From Phytopythium helicoides (lineage: Eukaryota > Oomycota > Peronosporomycetes > Pythiales > Pythiaceae): DNA of 64,000 nucleotides. The stretch is taken from positions 1 through 64,000 of the forward strand of contig JANFNE010000057.1 of NCBI GenBank assembly GCA_024867545.1, in the 5' to 3' direction. Made by a program: the position numbers and the translations under genes. The number at the start of each line of letters is the position of its first letter. Position 1 is the stretch's first letter. Shown here piece by piece: positions 11,920-24,100 of the stretch. The notes beneath the pieces are model-generated. The model had not been told where the DNA came from. It ran no database searches and worked only from the letters and a program-made list of their open reading frames with translations.

Positions 11920-12648
11920 GGTTTTTTTGCGGATCGTTGACCCGACTGGCGGAGAGTGGCTTTTCCGTTGGCGGCGCTGGGGCCGAACGCGTGAGCACCG
12001 AGCAGAGCTGCTGCGCGCTCTCTTGCTCGAGCAAAGCGGAGCGGCCCGCGCGATGTGCAGGTGTGAGCGCAGAGCTGCTTGCCGTGCTGTGACACCAAGT
12101 GGCAAATTGAAACAAGTGTCGAATTGTGCGAGTTGAACGCTGCGTTTGGTTGTCATGTGACTTGTAAAAAGTATACTTCGAATAAGATCATCTGCTGGAC
12201 GCAATTTCGAAATTGTCAAATCAATTCCCAATGTCGATTAGCAAAGTTTGCACCTAAAACGCCGACATGCGCTGTTTGTACCGTAGGTTTTCGAGCGATT
12301 TTGTTGTTTGTTTCCACGCAAAAACATCCAGCGACTGTTTTTCCTTCTCGACCCACGTGGCGCCTTGCTTGACTGTCGTGGCGAGCCACCAGCGAGCTTT
12401 TTGTAGGTTGCTCGCTTGAGAAAACTTCCAGCCCGCCTGTCGCCGCCTTGGCGAGAAAGTCTCTGCAACTTTTCTTCGATGAGATGCATGCAGGCTCGAG
12501 TGAACGCCGTGGCGGCTCGCTGTGAGTGCCTGGATGCAATGTCCATTTTGCATTGCTCGTCGACGCACCCTCGAGTCATGGATGTCGTGGTGTCATCCCG
12601 CTCGCTCGACCACCGCCACGTGAACATCACCCTTTGTACCTGTCGGTC

Positions 12649-12666
12649 CGGAGGCCTCTGCCTCCG
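12649..12666. repeat. short perfect hairpin CGGAGGC-4nt-GCCTCCG
   Basis: A 7-bp perfect stem with a CTCT loop in an otherwise unassigned region. It could be a terminator-like structure or chance in GC-rich sequence. Confidence 0.4.
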
Positions 12667-15415
12667 TGATCCACCCTCGACGGAGGACTCGAGTCAACTC
12701 GACCGGCTGCCGCTCGGGGCTCTGCACGTCCAGGCTCATGCTTCGGTCCGGAGACAGTCAGAGCCACAACTTAGCCGAGCACTTAGGCGCCGGTCGCGTG
12801 CTTGCGGCTGGCCAAACCCACGCGCGTCAAGGATAAGTGCAGCGCTCGTGACCGCGGCTTGAAGCCGCTGTTCTGGACTTGCGGCCCGTGGATGCGGCTG
12901 CTCACCCAAAAGTTTCCTTGATCCGTCTGAGGGAACGCCCCTGCGCGCGAGCTCATTCGTAGAAGACGGGGACTTGGCGTGTGGCGGTCGCTCGGAGAGG
13001 CGATCACAGTCACTAGGCGCGCCACGCTCCGCCCATTTGTCGTCGGTGGTGTGGCGATTTCAAATGCCAGAGAGGCGTTCGTGGAGGGCGTTTTCTTCTG
13101 TGGCCAGCGCAAGTCACACGCAGCGAGTCCTCGGCCTTGCTCGGAGCATCGAAGAAGGAAAAGGAGACCCAGAAGCGCGGAAAAAGCTCATGTGAGACGG
13201 CATGGAGCCGCGGACTCGTGGCTAACTTCACCGTCGGGTTTGACCGGGGGAAACCGCCCGGCCCTGGCGAATGCATGAGCTAACACGTCGCCGCTGGACG
13301 TAATGGAAGAAAGCGGCGGCTACAGTTCACCATATCATCCATGTTGAGGAGATTCTCGAAGCAGCAGCGAGGTCAGAGAGGTGGTCCAAGACACCGAATA
13401 AACACCAGCGTGGCACCAACCGGATTGTTTTCTCCGACGTGTTGTCGCCACTGCAAGTCGATCTGGACCAGTAGTTCGGTTTCGAAGGGAGGGAATGCCT
13501 CGCGGTCTCCACTGTGGAAACTCTCACCAAGTACTGCGCTCGCCTTCTCTTTCCATGAAGGTTTACCATGCACACACGGACCGATCGACGACGACGGCGA
13601 CTCTATTCGCGAGGAAGGAGTGGTCATCCGTATAGACACGCTGCCCGCCATCATCGTCGTCAAGCGAGGGTCAACGGTGCTACAAGGAGCGGAACGTCCT
13701 CGTGGGCTCCTACAACGACGACGACGCGCAGTCGAAAGGCGCGCAAGGAGAAGTGGTCGCCGCTGCATTTTCGCCAGAAACAGGGGCGAGCAAAGCCCAC
13801 AATTGACCATTGCGCGCGTTCGTTCGTACAGTGGGCTCTCGGGAGGTGCGTGATTGATAGAGCACGCTACTGTACAGTACACTGTATAGTTTCAGCTGAG
13901 TCACTTGAGCTGGAGCTCCTGCCTGATTTGCTTCAACTCGGCAACAGCGACGGGCCAATCAACGAAGGCGAGGCGAAACCTCAGCATGCTGAGAGGGCTG
14001 AACTTGACTGTACGCTTCACGCGATCAGAATCGGCCGCAGTTGGTGCTCGTGGCACCCAATGTACGGTATCAGCCGGCAGGAAAGCAGGCGATTGCACCC
14101 AGGTGCAGACCACTTGTCGCCGCAACTCGCACGCGGGACGTCGCCAGTTGTCGTCTTGGCTCGCACGCCACCGCATGCGGCGGTGCTACGGTTGTTTGGC
14201 GCCTTACTGGAGGCCGCTAGCCCCCGCCATGACGCCAGCTTGAAGCTCTCTGCGTGATCTGCTGCCCGCCTGTGCGCTGGTGCTGCAAGCAAGAGATTGC
14301 GGTACGGTATGGAGTCGTTGCCCGCCGCCAGCGCACGTCACTTTTTCAACGCGGCGACGACATCCGCAAGGCTCGGCTGCGTGATGCATGAATAAATGTA
14401 AAAATGTTTGTACGGTACGGCCCGTTGCGCTGCTGCAGTCCGTGCAGCTTGTGACAAGCTGGCACCAGCGTTTGCAGCCTCGAAATCTACAGTACACTTC
14501 AAGTCACAACGCGCACCGCCGCGAATAAGAAGGCCGCGTCCGGAAGAGTCCGGCGTGACTCGGTCCACCAAACTTATTCGCGCGCCGGCTTCAACCGCGG
14601 GTGGTACCACCGTGTACAGTAGGCAGCGCGTTGATTTTTGATGTAGGGCCGGAGAGTGCGGCGGCGTGACGAATTCTCGCGGCTTGAGTGAACGCCGAGC
14701 ACCGGCGCTGCTCAATGGACCCTCGTCTGCCATGAGGCACTCCATGCTTTGCTCGATGACGGTCTGCGAGCGTCGAGCGAATGAGAGAAAGCCGCTCGAG
14801 AATGCGGAGAGTGGATCGGACAAGTCCGAGCGCGACGATGGCGCACGCGTGGCTGCTGGATCGTTCAGCGATGCAACCGCGACAGCCCTGACGCGAAAAC
14901 GGGTCGACCATCAACGTCGCACAATCGCGTCTGCACACGGCCGTGTTGATGGCAAGACGCGGTGAGACCGATGCAGATGGACCACCAACACTGCGCACAC
15001 CTATGGTCGGGAAGGCTCGAGTGTGACCATGCCGTGCAGGCAGCTGGCGGATGCTGGAAGAGCTGGAGCGAGTGCTGATCGACGGCGTGCAGAAGGTTGG
15101 ACGCGCCTCGATGAGCATTGGAGGAGCTGCGACACTAGTCTCACCACGAACCTTCAGAGCGGTCAGCGCTGCAAGTACGCCAATTGAATCAACTCGGAGC
15201 CAACGCAGCTCCGCAGGGCCTTGCAGTCGAGCTCAGCACGAGCGGCAAAGTTACAGCTCCCAGCCAAGTTGAAGTGGCAACTACCGTCAGCTCTTGATTG
15301 ACTTCCAGGTAGTCATGATGGACGCTCGACCCCAAGCAGCAAAAAGCACTGGCCGAGACGCCACCGACGTCACCGGATCAACTTGTCGGCATTGCACGGT
15401 CTCCGCTGGGTCGAA

Positions 15416-17965
15416 ATGGGGCGAGGCAAGCGCAAGGCGGGGCACTTGGGCTTCCAGTCGAGCGAAATTGCGTTCATCGAGGACGAGATGGCGGCGCTGG
15501 CGGCCGAGTACGGGCTGCAGGTGGACGGCGAGGTGGCGGCCAACGTCAGCAAGCGCAAGCAGGCCAAGAAGGCTCGCCACCGCAAGCCGCAGGCGCCGGT
15601 CAGGCCCAAGCAGCAGGTTGGCCAGACGAAGCAGCCCACGCAGGCCAAGGCTGCCGTTGAGGCTCCTCGGGTGCAGCTACTGGCGCTGCAGGTGGCGAGG
15701 CAGAAGTCCAGGAAGGACGAGGCCGATGCGGACAGCAACGTGCACGCCAAGGTTGGCGCTAGACTGCGAGCGCTGCTGCCAGAAGGAGGAGCGCTCGGCC
15801 GATGTATCGTTCCGGGCTGCAACTGCTCGCACGGCAGTCGAGAGCTGTCGCTGAACGCGGATGCGGTGGATGAAGACGAGGTCGGAGAGGCACGCGAGCT
15901 CTTTGACATCGACTTCATCCGCCATGGACAGTGCAACAAGTGCCAGCACGGACTGCTGCAGCATGCGGTGGTTGTTGTCGCGGAGTCTGACGCCAAGAAG
16001 AAGAAGGATGGAAGTGCACCGACAACGAGTGGCAAGCCGAGCGGAGGACAACGACTGCTTAGCGCGCTCTATGCTCTAGTTAGACTGGTGCGCATTGCTG
16101 GGTCAATCTACTCGAGCCGTGAGTGGACGCGATCGGGCATGACGCTGCTCGAGGAGCTGTTAGCGCACATGCGCGGTCAATTTGCGGCCGGAGGCACGGA
16201 CAACGGACAAAAGTCGGCGGTCGAACTCCAGCAGGAAAAGCAGCTTGTCGGTGAGCTCCAGGCACTTGCCAAGCGAGTGCAGCAGGCAATTGGGGCGGCC
16301 ACGCGCGACGATCTCCTCGTCCAGCTCGCGTGCCTCTGTGATCAGATGTACTTCCACTGCTACTACGCGTGCATTGTTCTGTACGGACGCGGATGTGCTG
16401 CAGTGCCTGCTCCCGACGCGCATTTCCGACAAGTGCTGTCTTTCGCCCCCGCAACTGCGCTCCAGTTGGAAGCATTCTTGAACAGAGAGCTTATTGTCCA
16501 AGAGGACGATAAGGGTGACGGTAGCGACGACGATGCTGGCATGGATGTGATCAAATCGCTCGCGCTTCCACTGGCAACGAAAGGCAAGACCTCAAGCGAC
16601 TACATGCGAGCTCTGGCACAGTTCGAAACTGAGGTTGCGCAAAACCCGCTATTGTCCATTTACCACTCACGTCTCCAGGAAGGCGTTCGGCTATTCTACG
16701 AGCAGGGGATTGGCATGAACGGTGAGATGGACGCTGTGTTGTTGAACCCCACCGCTAGCATCGGCTCTGCATCTGCTTCCAGCAAGAAGAAGCCACAGAA
16801 AAAGCACTATCGTCGCGAGCGTAAAGCTGCAGCCAGTGGAGGTGGTGACACCGAGGCTGGAGTAAATGGTGGCAAAGCGGCGTTGGTTGAGATGCCGAGC
16901 TACCCGCTTCTAGCTCAGTGGCGCAACAACTGTCGTGACTGGTGCTGCCACTTATTTGCGTATGCGACTCCAACACCAGAAGCTCTCCAAACCGTGGCGT
17001 CGTACGCTCCACTGGTTGAGATGGGAGCTGGCACAGGTTATTGGAGTGCTCTTCTGCAACAGCGTGACGTGGACATCGTTGCATATGACAAATGCCCACC
17101 GAGTGCGGAGCTCCAGTCGGCTAATGCTAGCAAGCACAAAGGTCAACAGCAAAACGCGTACCACGGACAAGTACCCCCGTTCTGCCCCCTTGGCACGGGT
17201 GGCCCTGAGGTGCTCAAGCAGAAGGAAATGGCTAACCGCAATCTGTTGCTCTGCTATCCGCCGCCGGGTGATGATATGGCTGTCAACTGCGCGCGATTCT
17301 TCCAGGGCGAGTGTATTATCCACATTGGTGAGTGGCAGGGCGATACCGGCGACAGGAGATTTGAAAAAGAGCTCGAGACGCGATTTAAGCTGGAGAAGGA
17401 AGTCGTGCTGCCAAACTGGGGCAACTCGGCGTACCACCTCACGGTCTGGAGACGGAACAGCTCAAATGACGGTGCAGATAGTGAGCAGTCGAAGATCATG
17501 AGCTGCTCTCGGTGCTGTCAGACGCTGCGTGATGCTGTCGAGAACGGCAACCGCGAAGGTGAAGACTACGAGGACGCCCCATTCAAGCGTTGCGTGTTGT
17601 GTAAATCCAACGTGTACTGCTCCAGCGAATGTGCTGAAAAGGACCAGAGCGCGCACGCTGCCGAGCACGCGAAGCGTCTCGTGTTCCTTTCTGACGAGAC
17701 GAAGCTAAACTTTGACAATGATGCTCACTTCATGCCTCTGCTGGACGTCGCATCCCTCGACACGAGTGACCAGGATGCAGTTGCGAAGCGAACGAGCAAT
17801 TGGAATGCGCTCGTAGGTAAAAATGGCGATAGTGATGAGGATGGGGGTAGCGATCAGGGCGAAGGTGAAGACGACGAAGATGAAAGCGAGGAAGACGGCG
17901 AAGAGGAACAGCCCAAGAAAGCGAAACCCGCACGTGCATCATTCGCGTTCAACTTCTCCACCTAG
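15416..17965 (+). CDS. SAM-dependent methyltransferase-like protein with C-terminal MYND zinc finger
   Basis: Single exon, 849 residues; the ATG at 15416 is preferred because codons before it are untypical. The N-terminus is basic (MGRGKRKAGHLGFQ), suiting a nuclear protein. A helical middle follows, then a Rossmann methyltransferase region at about 494-682, with motif I VEMGAGTGYW at 534-543 and a YDKCPP segment at the end of the next strand. The region LLLCYPPPGDDMA sits where a catalytic-loop motif would be. A MYND finger follows (about 697-755: CSRCC, CVLCKSNVYCSSECAEKDQ, H), and the tail is strongly acidic. The target is unknown. MYND fingers usually bind short proline-containing peptides. 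The dynein gene starts 200 bp downstream on the same strand. Confidence 0.85.
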   Translation: MGRGKRKAGHLGFQSSEIAFIEDEMAALAAEYGLQVDGEVAANVSKRKQAKKARHRKPQAPVRPKQQVGQTKQPTQAKAAVEAPRVQLLALQVARQKSRKDEADADSNVHAKVGARLRALLPEGGALGRCIVPGCNCSHGSRELSLNADAVDEDEVGEARELFDIDFIRHGQCNKCQHGLLQHAVVVVAESDAKKKKDGSAPTTSGKPSGGQRLLSALYALVRLVRIAGSIYSSREWTRSGMTLLEELLAHMRGQFAAGGTDNGQKSAVELQQEKQLVGELQALAKRVQQAIGAATRDDLLVQLACLCDQMYFHCYYACIVLYGRGCAAVPAPDAHFRQVLSFAPATALQLEAFLNRELIVQEDDKGDGSDDDAGMDVIKSLALPLATKGKTSSDYMRALAQFETEVAQNPLLSIYHSRLQEGVRLFYEQGIGMNGEMDAVLLNPTASIGSASASSKKKPQKKHYRRERKAAASGGGDTEAGVNGGKAALVEMPSYPLLAQWRNNCRDWCCHLFAYATPTPEALQTVASYAPLVEMGAGTGYWSALLQQRDVDIVAYDKCPPSAELQSANASKHKGQQQNAYHGQVPPFCPLGTGGPEVLKQKEMANRNLLLCYPPPGDDMAVNCARFFQGECIIHIGEWQGDTGDRRFEKELETRFKLEKEVVLPNWGNSAYHLTVWRRNSSNDGADSEQSKIMSCSRCCQTLRDAVENGNREGEDYEDAPFKRCVLCKSNVYCSSECAEKDQSAHAAEHAKRLVFLSDETKLNFDNDAHFMPLLDVASLDTSDQDAVAKRTSNWNALVGKNGDSDEDGGSDQGEGEDDEDESEEDGEEEQPKKAKPARASFAFNFST

Positions 17966-18165
17966 AATTCTTTTGGATAACATAACATTGGAAGTTTTGA
18001 ACATGAGCACGGAGAGGCGAAACCCCTTGTCCAAAATCGGTGGCAAGCCGCGTTGCACTCGAGGCGACGCGTCGCTTGGCTTGCACAGCCGCATCGTTGG
18101 CTTTTTCAAACCTGTTGCAGTCGAGTCCTGCGTGGCGTGATTCAACAGGCAGCCCTTGATCCGCT

Positions 18166-21100
18166 ATGGCGGACAAGATGTCGACTGGGTGTGGTGATGG
18201 AAAAATCGGAGTTGTTGAGGTTGGGGCCGAGCAACACAGTCTCGAGGACGATGAGGCTGCACTACCGACAACTCGTGAGCTTTCTCCAGAAGAGCTGCTC
18301 ATGGAGCGATTCCGCTTGCACAAGAAGCACCGGCGAGAGAAAGACGCGGCACTGCGCAAGACCCGGATCCAGGCCGCAAGTCGAGTGACTAGCCGTCGCG
18401 TCGGAGGTGAGATTCCCTCGCCAGTTGTCAAGCCGTATCAAAAAGTCGAGGCGGTTCGTGCACTTCTGCCACCGTCCTCAGCAGATCTCACTCGAGTGGA
18501 TCACAACAATCGGCCGCACAGGTGGAAGGACGCGTACGTGATTCTGGCCGAGCAACAAGCTCGTGATATACAAAAGCGGTTACGGAGTGCACCACCTGTG
18601 CGTCCATATCCTGGCAAGCTTCGACGCCCGCTGTATTCGATTACAGCAGGAATTAGCTTCAACCGGGACTCCAACGAGGTTTCTGATGGCTCGTTCACTG
18701 AAGACGACACCATAAGAGACGAGTCTGAAACACCGAAGGTGGGAAATTCTGTTCGTGAAAAGGAAGAGTTTCTCAAAATCGACCAGTCTCAGTTCCCACT
18801 CCACCTGTTTGACAGTGATGAGTACGAACCTCGCCCTCTCGAAGAGTGGCTGGCTGAAGGTCCTACGACTGGCTTTTCGCCCTATTTTTTTCGTGGAGAG
18901 TGGCGTTGGCGCACATGCGTTGCTCGAGCATATGACGCGGAGACAAAAAGGTTCCTCATCCAGTTCCAGGGGTCCGACAAACAGAAATGGGTTCGTCGCA
19001 TCAACCTTCGGTTTGAGTCGGAGTCACCTAGTAGCTTTCAGACTCGGATTGAGGTTGCTATGAAGCGCCGAGAAGAAGCCAAAGCACAGCTCCGCTTCGA
19101 CCACTTTCTATCGAAGCAAGCAGGCACGTCGCTTCGCGCAATGAGTCGTCAAATTCTGGAGCGGATTCATGTTCGGGTTGTCAACGGACTTCCTGACAGA
19201 GTTCAATTAGTTGATGGACAACCCGCAGCAACTCTGTTACGCTCTCTTACCGATGCGGTATTGACAGACTACTCCCGAAGTATGAAGAAGGCTGCACTAC
19301 TAGACCGTCTCCGCTATGACGAGGATCTTCAGGAACAATACAGGGCGATGAGCCTCACCCCAGTTGCTGTTGGGGCAGAACATTTCGTCCCTGAGCTAGG
19401 AAAGGTGGCCGTACCGGAGCATGCGTTCCGATCCCATCGGTCCAAACTTGCCAAAATCCACTATTCTACTTCATCCCCACTACTAGCAGTGCTCTTACGG
19501 ATGTATGCGGGGTGGGAGAAGAGTTTCCAGAAGCTACTATTTGTTCAAGTCGATGATTCTGGAGAAAAGGAGAGAGATTCATCAGGTGGAGGCCTACCAA
19601 GTCAAGCGGTGGTTTCTAACGGACCGTCGCAAGCGACTGCAAATACACCACCAACACTTGCGAGTCAAATGCCTTTCCGACTACTCGATTTTCAGGCATT
19701 GCAGACAAACCATCAAAACATGGTAGCCGAGATCCTGCAAGTTGATTGGCGCCGAGGTATCGTCGAGTCTGTCATCGATCATCTGCAGGACCACTTTGAT
19801 CTTTTTATGTCGGATCGGTCCGCGTACGACATCAGTCGTCTGCAACGCGTACTCTCAAGTATCGAGCTTCGAATGGCAGCTCAGCTGCGTCACACCATCA
19901 CGAGGTCAACCCATGCGTGGACACAGTTCGTGCGCATGACTACTCGTCGGGATGCACCACCAACTCGCTCAGCCCGCAATTCTCTATTTGATGTTCAGCT
20001 CATGTTAGCCGACGATAAGGCAAAAGTTATTATCTCTCCTGGTCTCAATGAAATCGCCGCCGTGATGCTTGAGCCCCTTGGAGCTATCATTTCGGGAGTC
20101 CACGAGCTCGACTCCATAGATGCGGACGTGCTGTCATTGTTGGCGCTAGACCGCCGTCATTTGCTTGATCTCAGCATTGACATCAAAAGTGATAAGCATG
20201 GGGCTCGCGCAGTCGTCGCTGAGTGCCTCGACGCGCTTGATAGCAGTAAAGAAGATGTTCGCACGATGGTGACACAAGCCATGGCGGCAGCTGAGCAACT
20301 CGCACGTGCATTTGAGGCGCACACCGATTTTGTGAGTTTTGACCCAGAAAGCTTTTTGACAGAGATTGCACCGCTGGACCAGCAAGACTCGGCTGAGTAC
20401 GTGTCTAAGCTCACTGAGGCCATAAGAAGGTTTCATGCTCTCGCACGCCACCAAATTGATGATATTGCGTTCGATTTTGTTCCGCTACCACTAGTATGTG
20501 TCCGCACAAGTGAGCTCAAGAAGGTGCTGAAGGCTCGTGCTGCATCCATTAGAGATACGTTACTAGATTCTCTGGTTCGAGATGCACGCGATCAAAACCA
20601 ACGTATCACTCTTCAATACGAAGCCATTTTGAAGCGGATCAACGAAAAGCCTGCAAACGAGGCAGAACTTGCTGCGCTGAAGGTGTTTGTAAATGAGAGC
20701 AAGGCTGTTGTCACGGGCTTAGAGCTGCAGGTCTCTCGTGTCCATTCACGTCTAGATGTGTTGACTGATTTTGAGCACAAGCTACCGATCGAGGACTTTC
20801 GTCTTGCCTATGCGACGAAAGAATGGCCGCGACGAGTATTCCACGCGGCGGATACTTGTGACTCCGCACTTGAAGAAGATAAAGTGCGCATGATGGACAA
20901 ACTGGCACTTGAGAAAGAAGCTTTTGAGCTCGACTTGGAGCGGTTCTCAAGTGAGGTGCAACAGTTCAAACTTTACGGAGAAATTGACCAAACAGACAAG
21001 TATGTTGAGCTAGCTGTGACTCTTTTCGACTCGCTTCAGGACGCTAAGGCGCGTGGGCAGGATTTCAATGCTCGAGAGGCTGTATTCAATTTTCCTCCTA

Positions 21101-24100
21101 CAGAGTATGCACTGCTCGATAAGCTGGAGCGTGACTTTGCTCCCTACTATAAGCTGTGGACTATGTGCGCAGAGTTTGCTCAAAGTCGCCAAGCATGGCT
21201 AAATGGTCCATTTTTGGAGCTTCGTGGACCAGAGATTGAAGCGCTGGTAACTGAGTGGTGGAAGGCTTCGTACAAGTTGAGCAAAACTCTAGTAGAGGAG
21301 GCACCTGGGTCGGCTGAGGTGGCCTTGACATTACGGGAGCGCACAGACGAATTCCGTGCCTACCTGCCAGTCATTCAGTCGTTGGCAAGTCCTGCGCTTC
21401 AAGAACGCCACTGGGAGGCAGTGCGCCAGCGACTGGGCTTTGATGAGGGCGAAGAAGAGCTCACGTTAAGCGTGCTTCTCGACCGAGGTGTGACTTCACA
21501 CCTCGAGGCAATCCAAGAGATTGGTACGGTCGCTGAAAAAGAGTACTCGCTGCAGAAAAACTTGACTGCTATGATCGCCGAGTGGGAGAAGATTGAGCTC
21601 GAATGCGTGCCATATCGATCAACCGGTACATATTTGATTCGTAGCACGGACGACATTGTAGCACTACTCGACGACCACTTGGTGAAAACTCAAACAATGC
21701 GTGGATCACCGTACATCAAGAGTATCGAGAAGGACTGTCGCGCGTGGGAGAAGAAGCTTCAAAATGCGCAGCAATTGCTCGACGAGTGGATGCAGTGTCA
21801 GCGCACGTGGCTATATCTCGAAGCAATTTTCAGCTCAGAAGATATTATGCGGCAGATGCCAACTGAAGCGCGGCGATTTGCGAGTGTTGACGCATTGTGG
21901 CGCAAGACTATGGAGGACGCTGTAGCCGATCCTAACTTCATGACGGTGGCTGGTACTGACAAGCTCTTACCAAAGTTCCAGAAGGCAAACGAGAAGCTCG
22001 ACGAAATTCAAAAAGGGTTGAACGACTATTTGGAGATGAAGCGACTCCATTTTCCGCGGTTCTTCTTCCTTTCCAACGACGAGTTGCTCGAGATTTTGTC
22101 ACAAACGAAAGAGCCCAAGGCTGTCCAGCCTCACCTTGGCAAATGCTTCGAAGGTGTTAGCAAAGTCACATTTACAGACCAGACGCTTATGATCACTGAG
22201 ATGATCTCTGCCGAGGGTGAGGTAGTCCCGCTTCGAGTCCACGTGAATCCTGAAAGTGCTAAAAACAAAGGAAACGTTGAGATGTGGCTTCTTGAGGTCG
22301 AGCTAAGCCAATGGGATAGCATTCGAGATCACACAGCTCGAGCTATTGCGGCGTACGTTGGTGTTCTGCGTGAGGAGTGGATTTTGCAGTGGCCTGCCCA
22401 GGTCGTACTGGCAGGATCACAGGTCTACTGGACTCAAGACGTCACTCGAGCTATCAATGAGGCTGGTTGTGCCGGCTTACAGGCGTACCTTCAAGTGCTG
22501 AATGCCCAACTCAACACAGTCGTCATTCTCGTTCGCGGAAACTTGACCAAACTGGAGCGCACGACAATCGGAGCGCTGGTGGTAATCGATGTCCATGCGC
22601 GAGATACTATTGCGCAAATGATTGCTAAAGGAGTGGAGAACGACCAGGACTTTGAATGGGTTTCTCAGCTGCGCTACTACTGGGTTGAAGGTGCGAAGAC
22701 GGCAGGAGTGATGGATCTACAGGCTCGAATTGTGAACGCGCGGGTCAAGTATGGGTACGAATACCTCGGTAATACGATGCGCTTAGTCATCACACCACTG
22801 ACCGATCGATGCTACCGAACGATGATGGGAGCAATCGATCTGCTTTACGGTGGTGCGCCTGAAGGTCCTGCAGGCACGGGGAAGACGGAAACTGTGAAAG
22901 ATCTGTCGAAAGCGATTGCGATTCAGTGCGTCGTCTTTAATTGCTCCGACGGTCTCGATTACTTGGCGATGGCCAAGTTTTTCAAGGGTCTTGCAGGTTG
23001 TGGGTCGTGGTGCTGTTTTGATGAATTTAACCGTATCAATATTGAGGTACTTTCTGTCATCGCGCAACAAATCCTCACTATCAACGAAGGGAAAAAGGCG
23101 GGCGTCGACAAATTCCTATTCGAAGGGACTGTTATCAAATTGAATGCGAGTGCAAACGTGTTCATTACGATGAACCCAGGTTATGCTGGTCGTGCAGAGC
23201 TTCCTGATAATCTCAAGGCATTATTCCGCCCTTGCGCTATGATGGTACCCGACTACGCACTTATCGCCGAAATTCGGCTGTACTCTTTTGGATTCTCTGA
23301 TGCACGAAGTAATGCACGCAAGTTGACTCAGGTTCTACAACTCTCCTCAGAGCAACTATCGTCACAAAAACATTATGACTACGGAATGCGCGCCGTGAAC
23401 TCGATTCTGGTTGCGTGTGGTCACTTACGACAACAGCTTGGGCATGATCCGTTTTGGACCGAAGACAAGATCGTGCTTCGTTCTGTCCAAGATGTGAATT
23501 TGCCAAAGTTTACAACTGATGATCTACCATTGTTCCGCGGTATCACGTCCGATCTATTCCCCAATGCACACTTGCCAAGTCCTGATCATGGCGCTCTATT
23601 GCCAATGATCGACGAAGTTTGTATGCAAGGAATTAGTGTGATTCCCGACTTGCCGACACCACTGGAGAGCAAGCCCGAGTTCAAAATGAAAGTTGTGCAG
23701 TTTTACGAGACTGTTCAAGTACGCCATGGGCTCATGATCGTTGGTCAAACAGGATCGGGGAAGACGTGTGTAGTTCATACTCTCGCTGCTGCTATGACGG
23801 CGTGTCACGTCGCAAGCGATGGTAAGGAGCAGCACCACGTGCATTTGCACACAATGAATCCGAAATCTATCACGAGTGGACAATTGTACGGCAATTTTGA
23901 TGAAAACACTCACGAGTGGTCGGATGGTGTGCTTGCGTGCACCTACCGCGAGTGCGCACGTGACACGAGCGCTGATCTACAGTGGGTCATGTTTGATGGC
24001 CCAGTCGATGCCGTCTGGATTGAGAATATGAACACTGTGCTTGATGACAACAAAAAGCTGTGCCTCATGAGTGGTGAAATCGTCAAGATGACAGATAGAA

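Larger units (their letters stand above)
11695..15415. other. 3.7-kb gene-poor, palindrome-rich stretch
   Basis: No recognised gene. Further TACNGTA sites lie at 12279, 13868, 13873, 14063, 14303, 14411, 14488 and 14615. Open frames that might be real but lack known domains are 12416-12862 (+), 13341-13853 (+, opposed by a similar minus frame), 14745-14338 (-), 14666-14965 (+) and 15051-15272 (+). Plus and minus frames overlap one another, which usually means chance frames in GC-rich DNA. The last 300 bp should contain the promoter of the methyltransferase gene. Confidence 0.5.

Noticed and set aside
11695..12231. N-terminal extension of the PMRISKK protein
   Set aside because: The extra 179 codons cross the TACNGTA cluster, are Ser/Arg/Cys-rich without pattern, and an ATG exists at 11694 near the conserved part.
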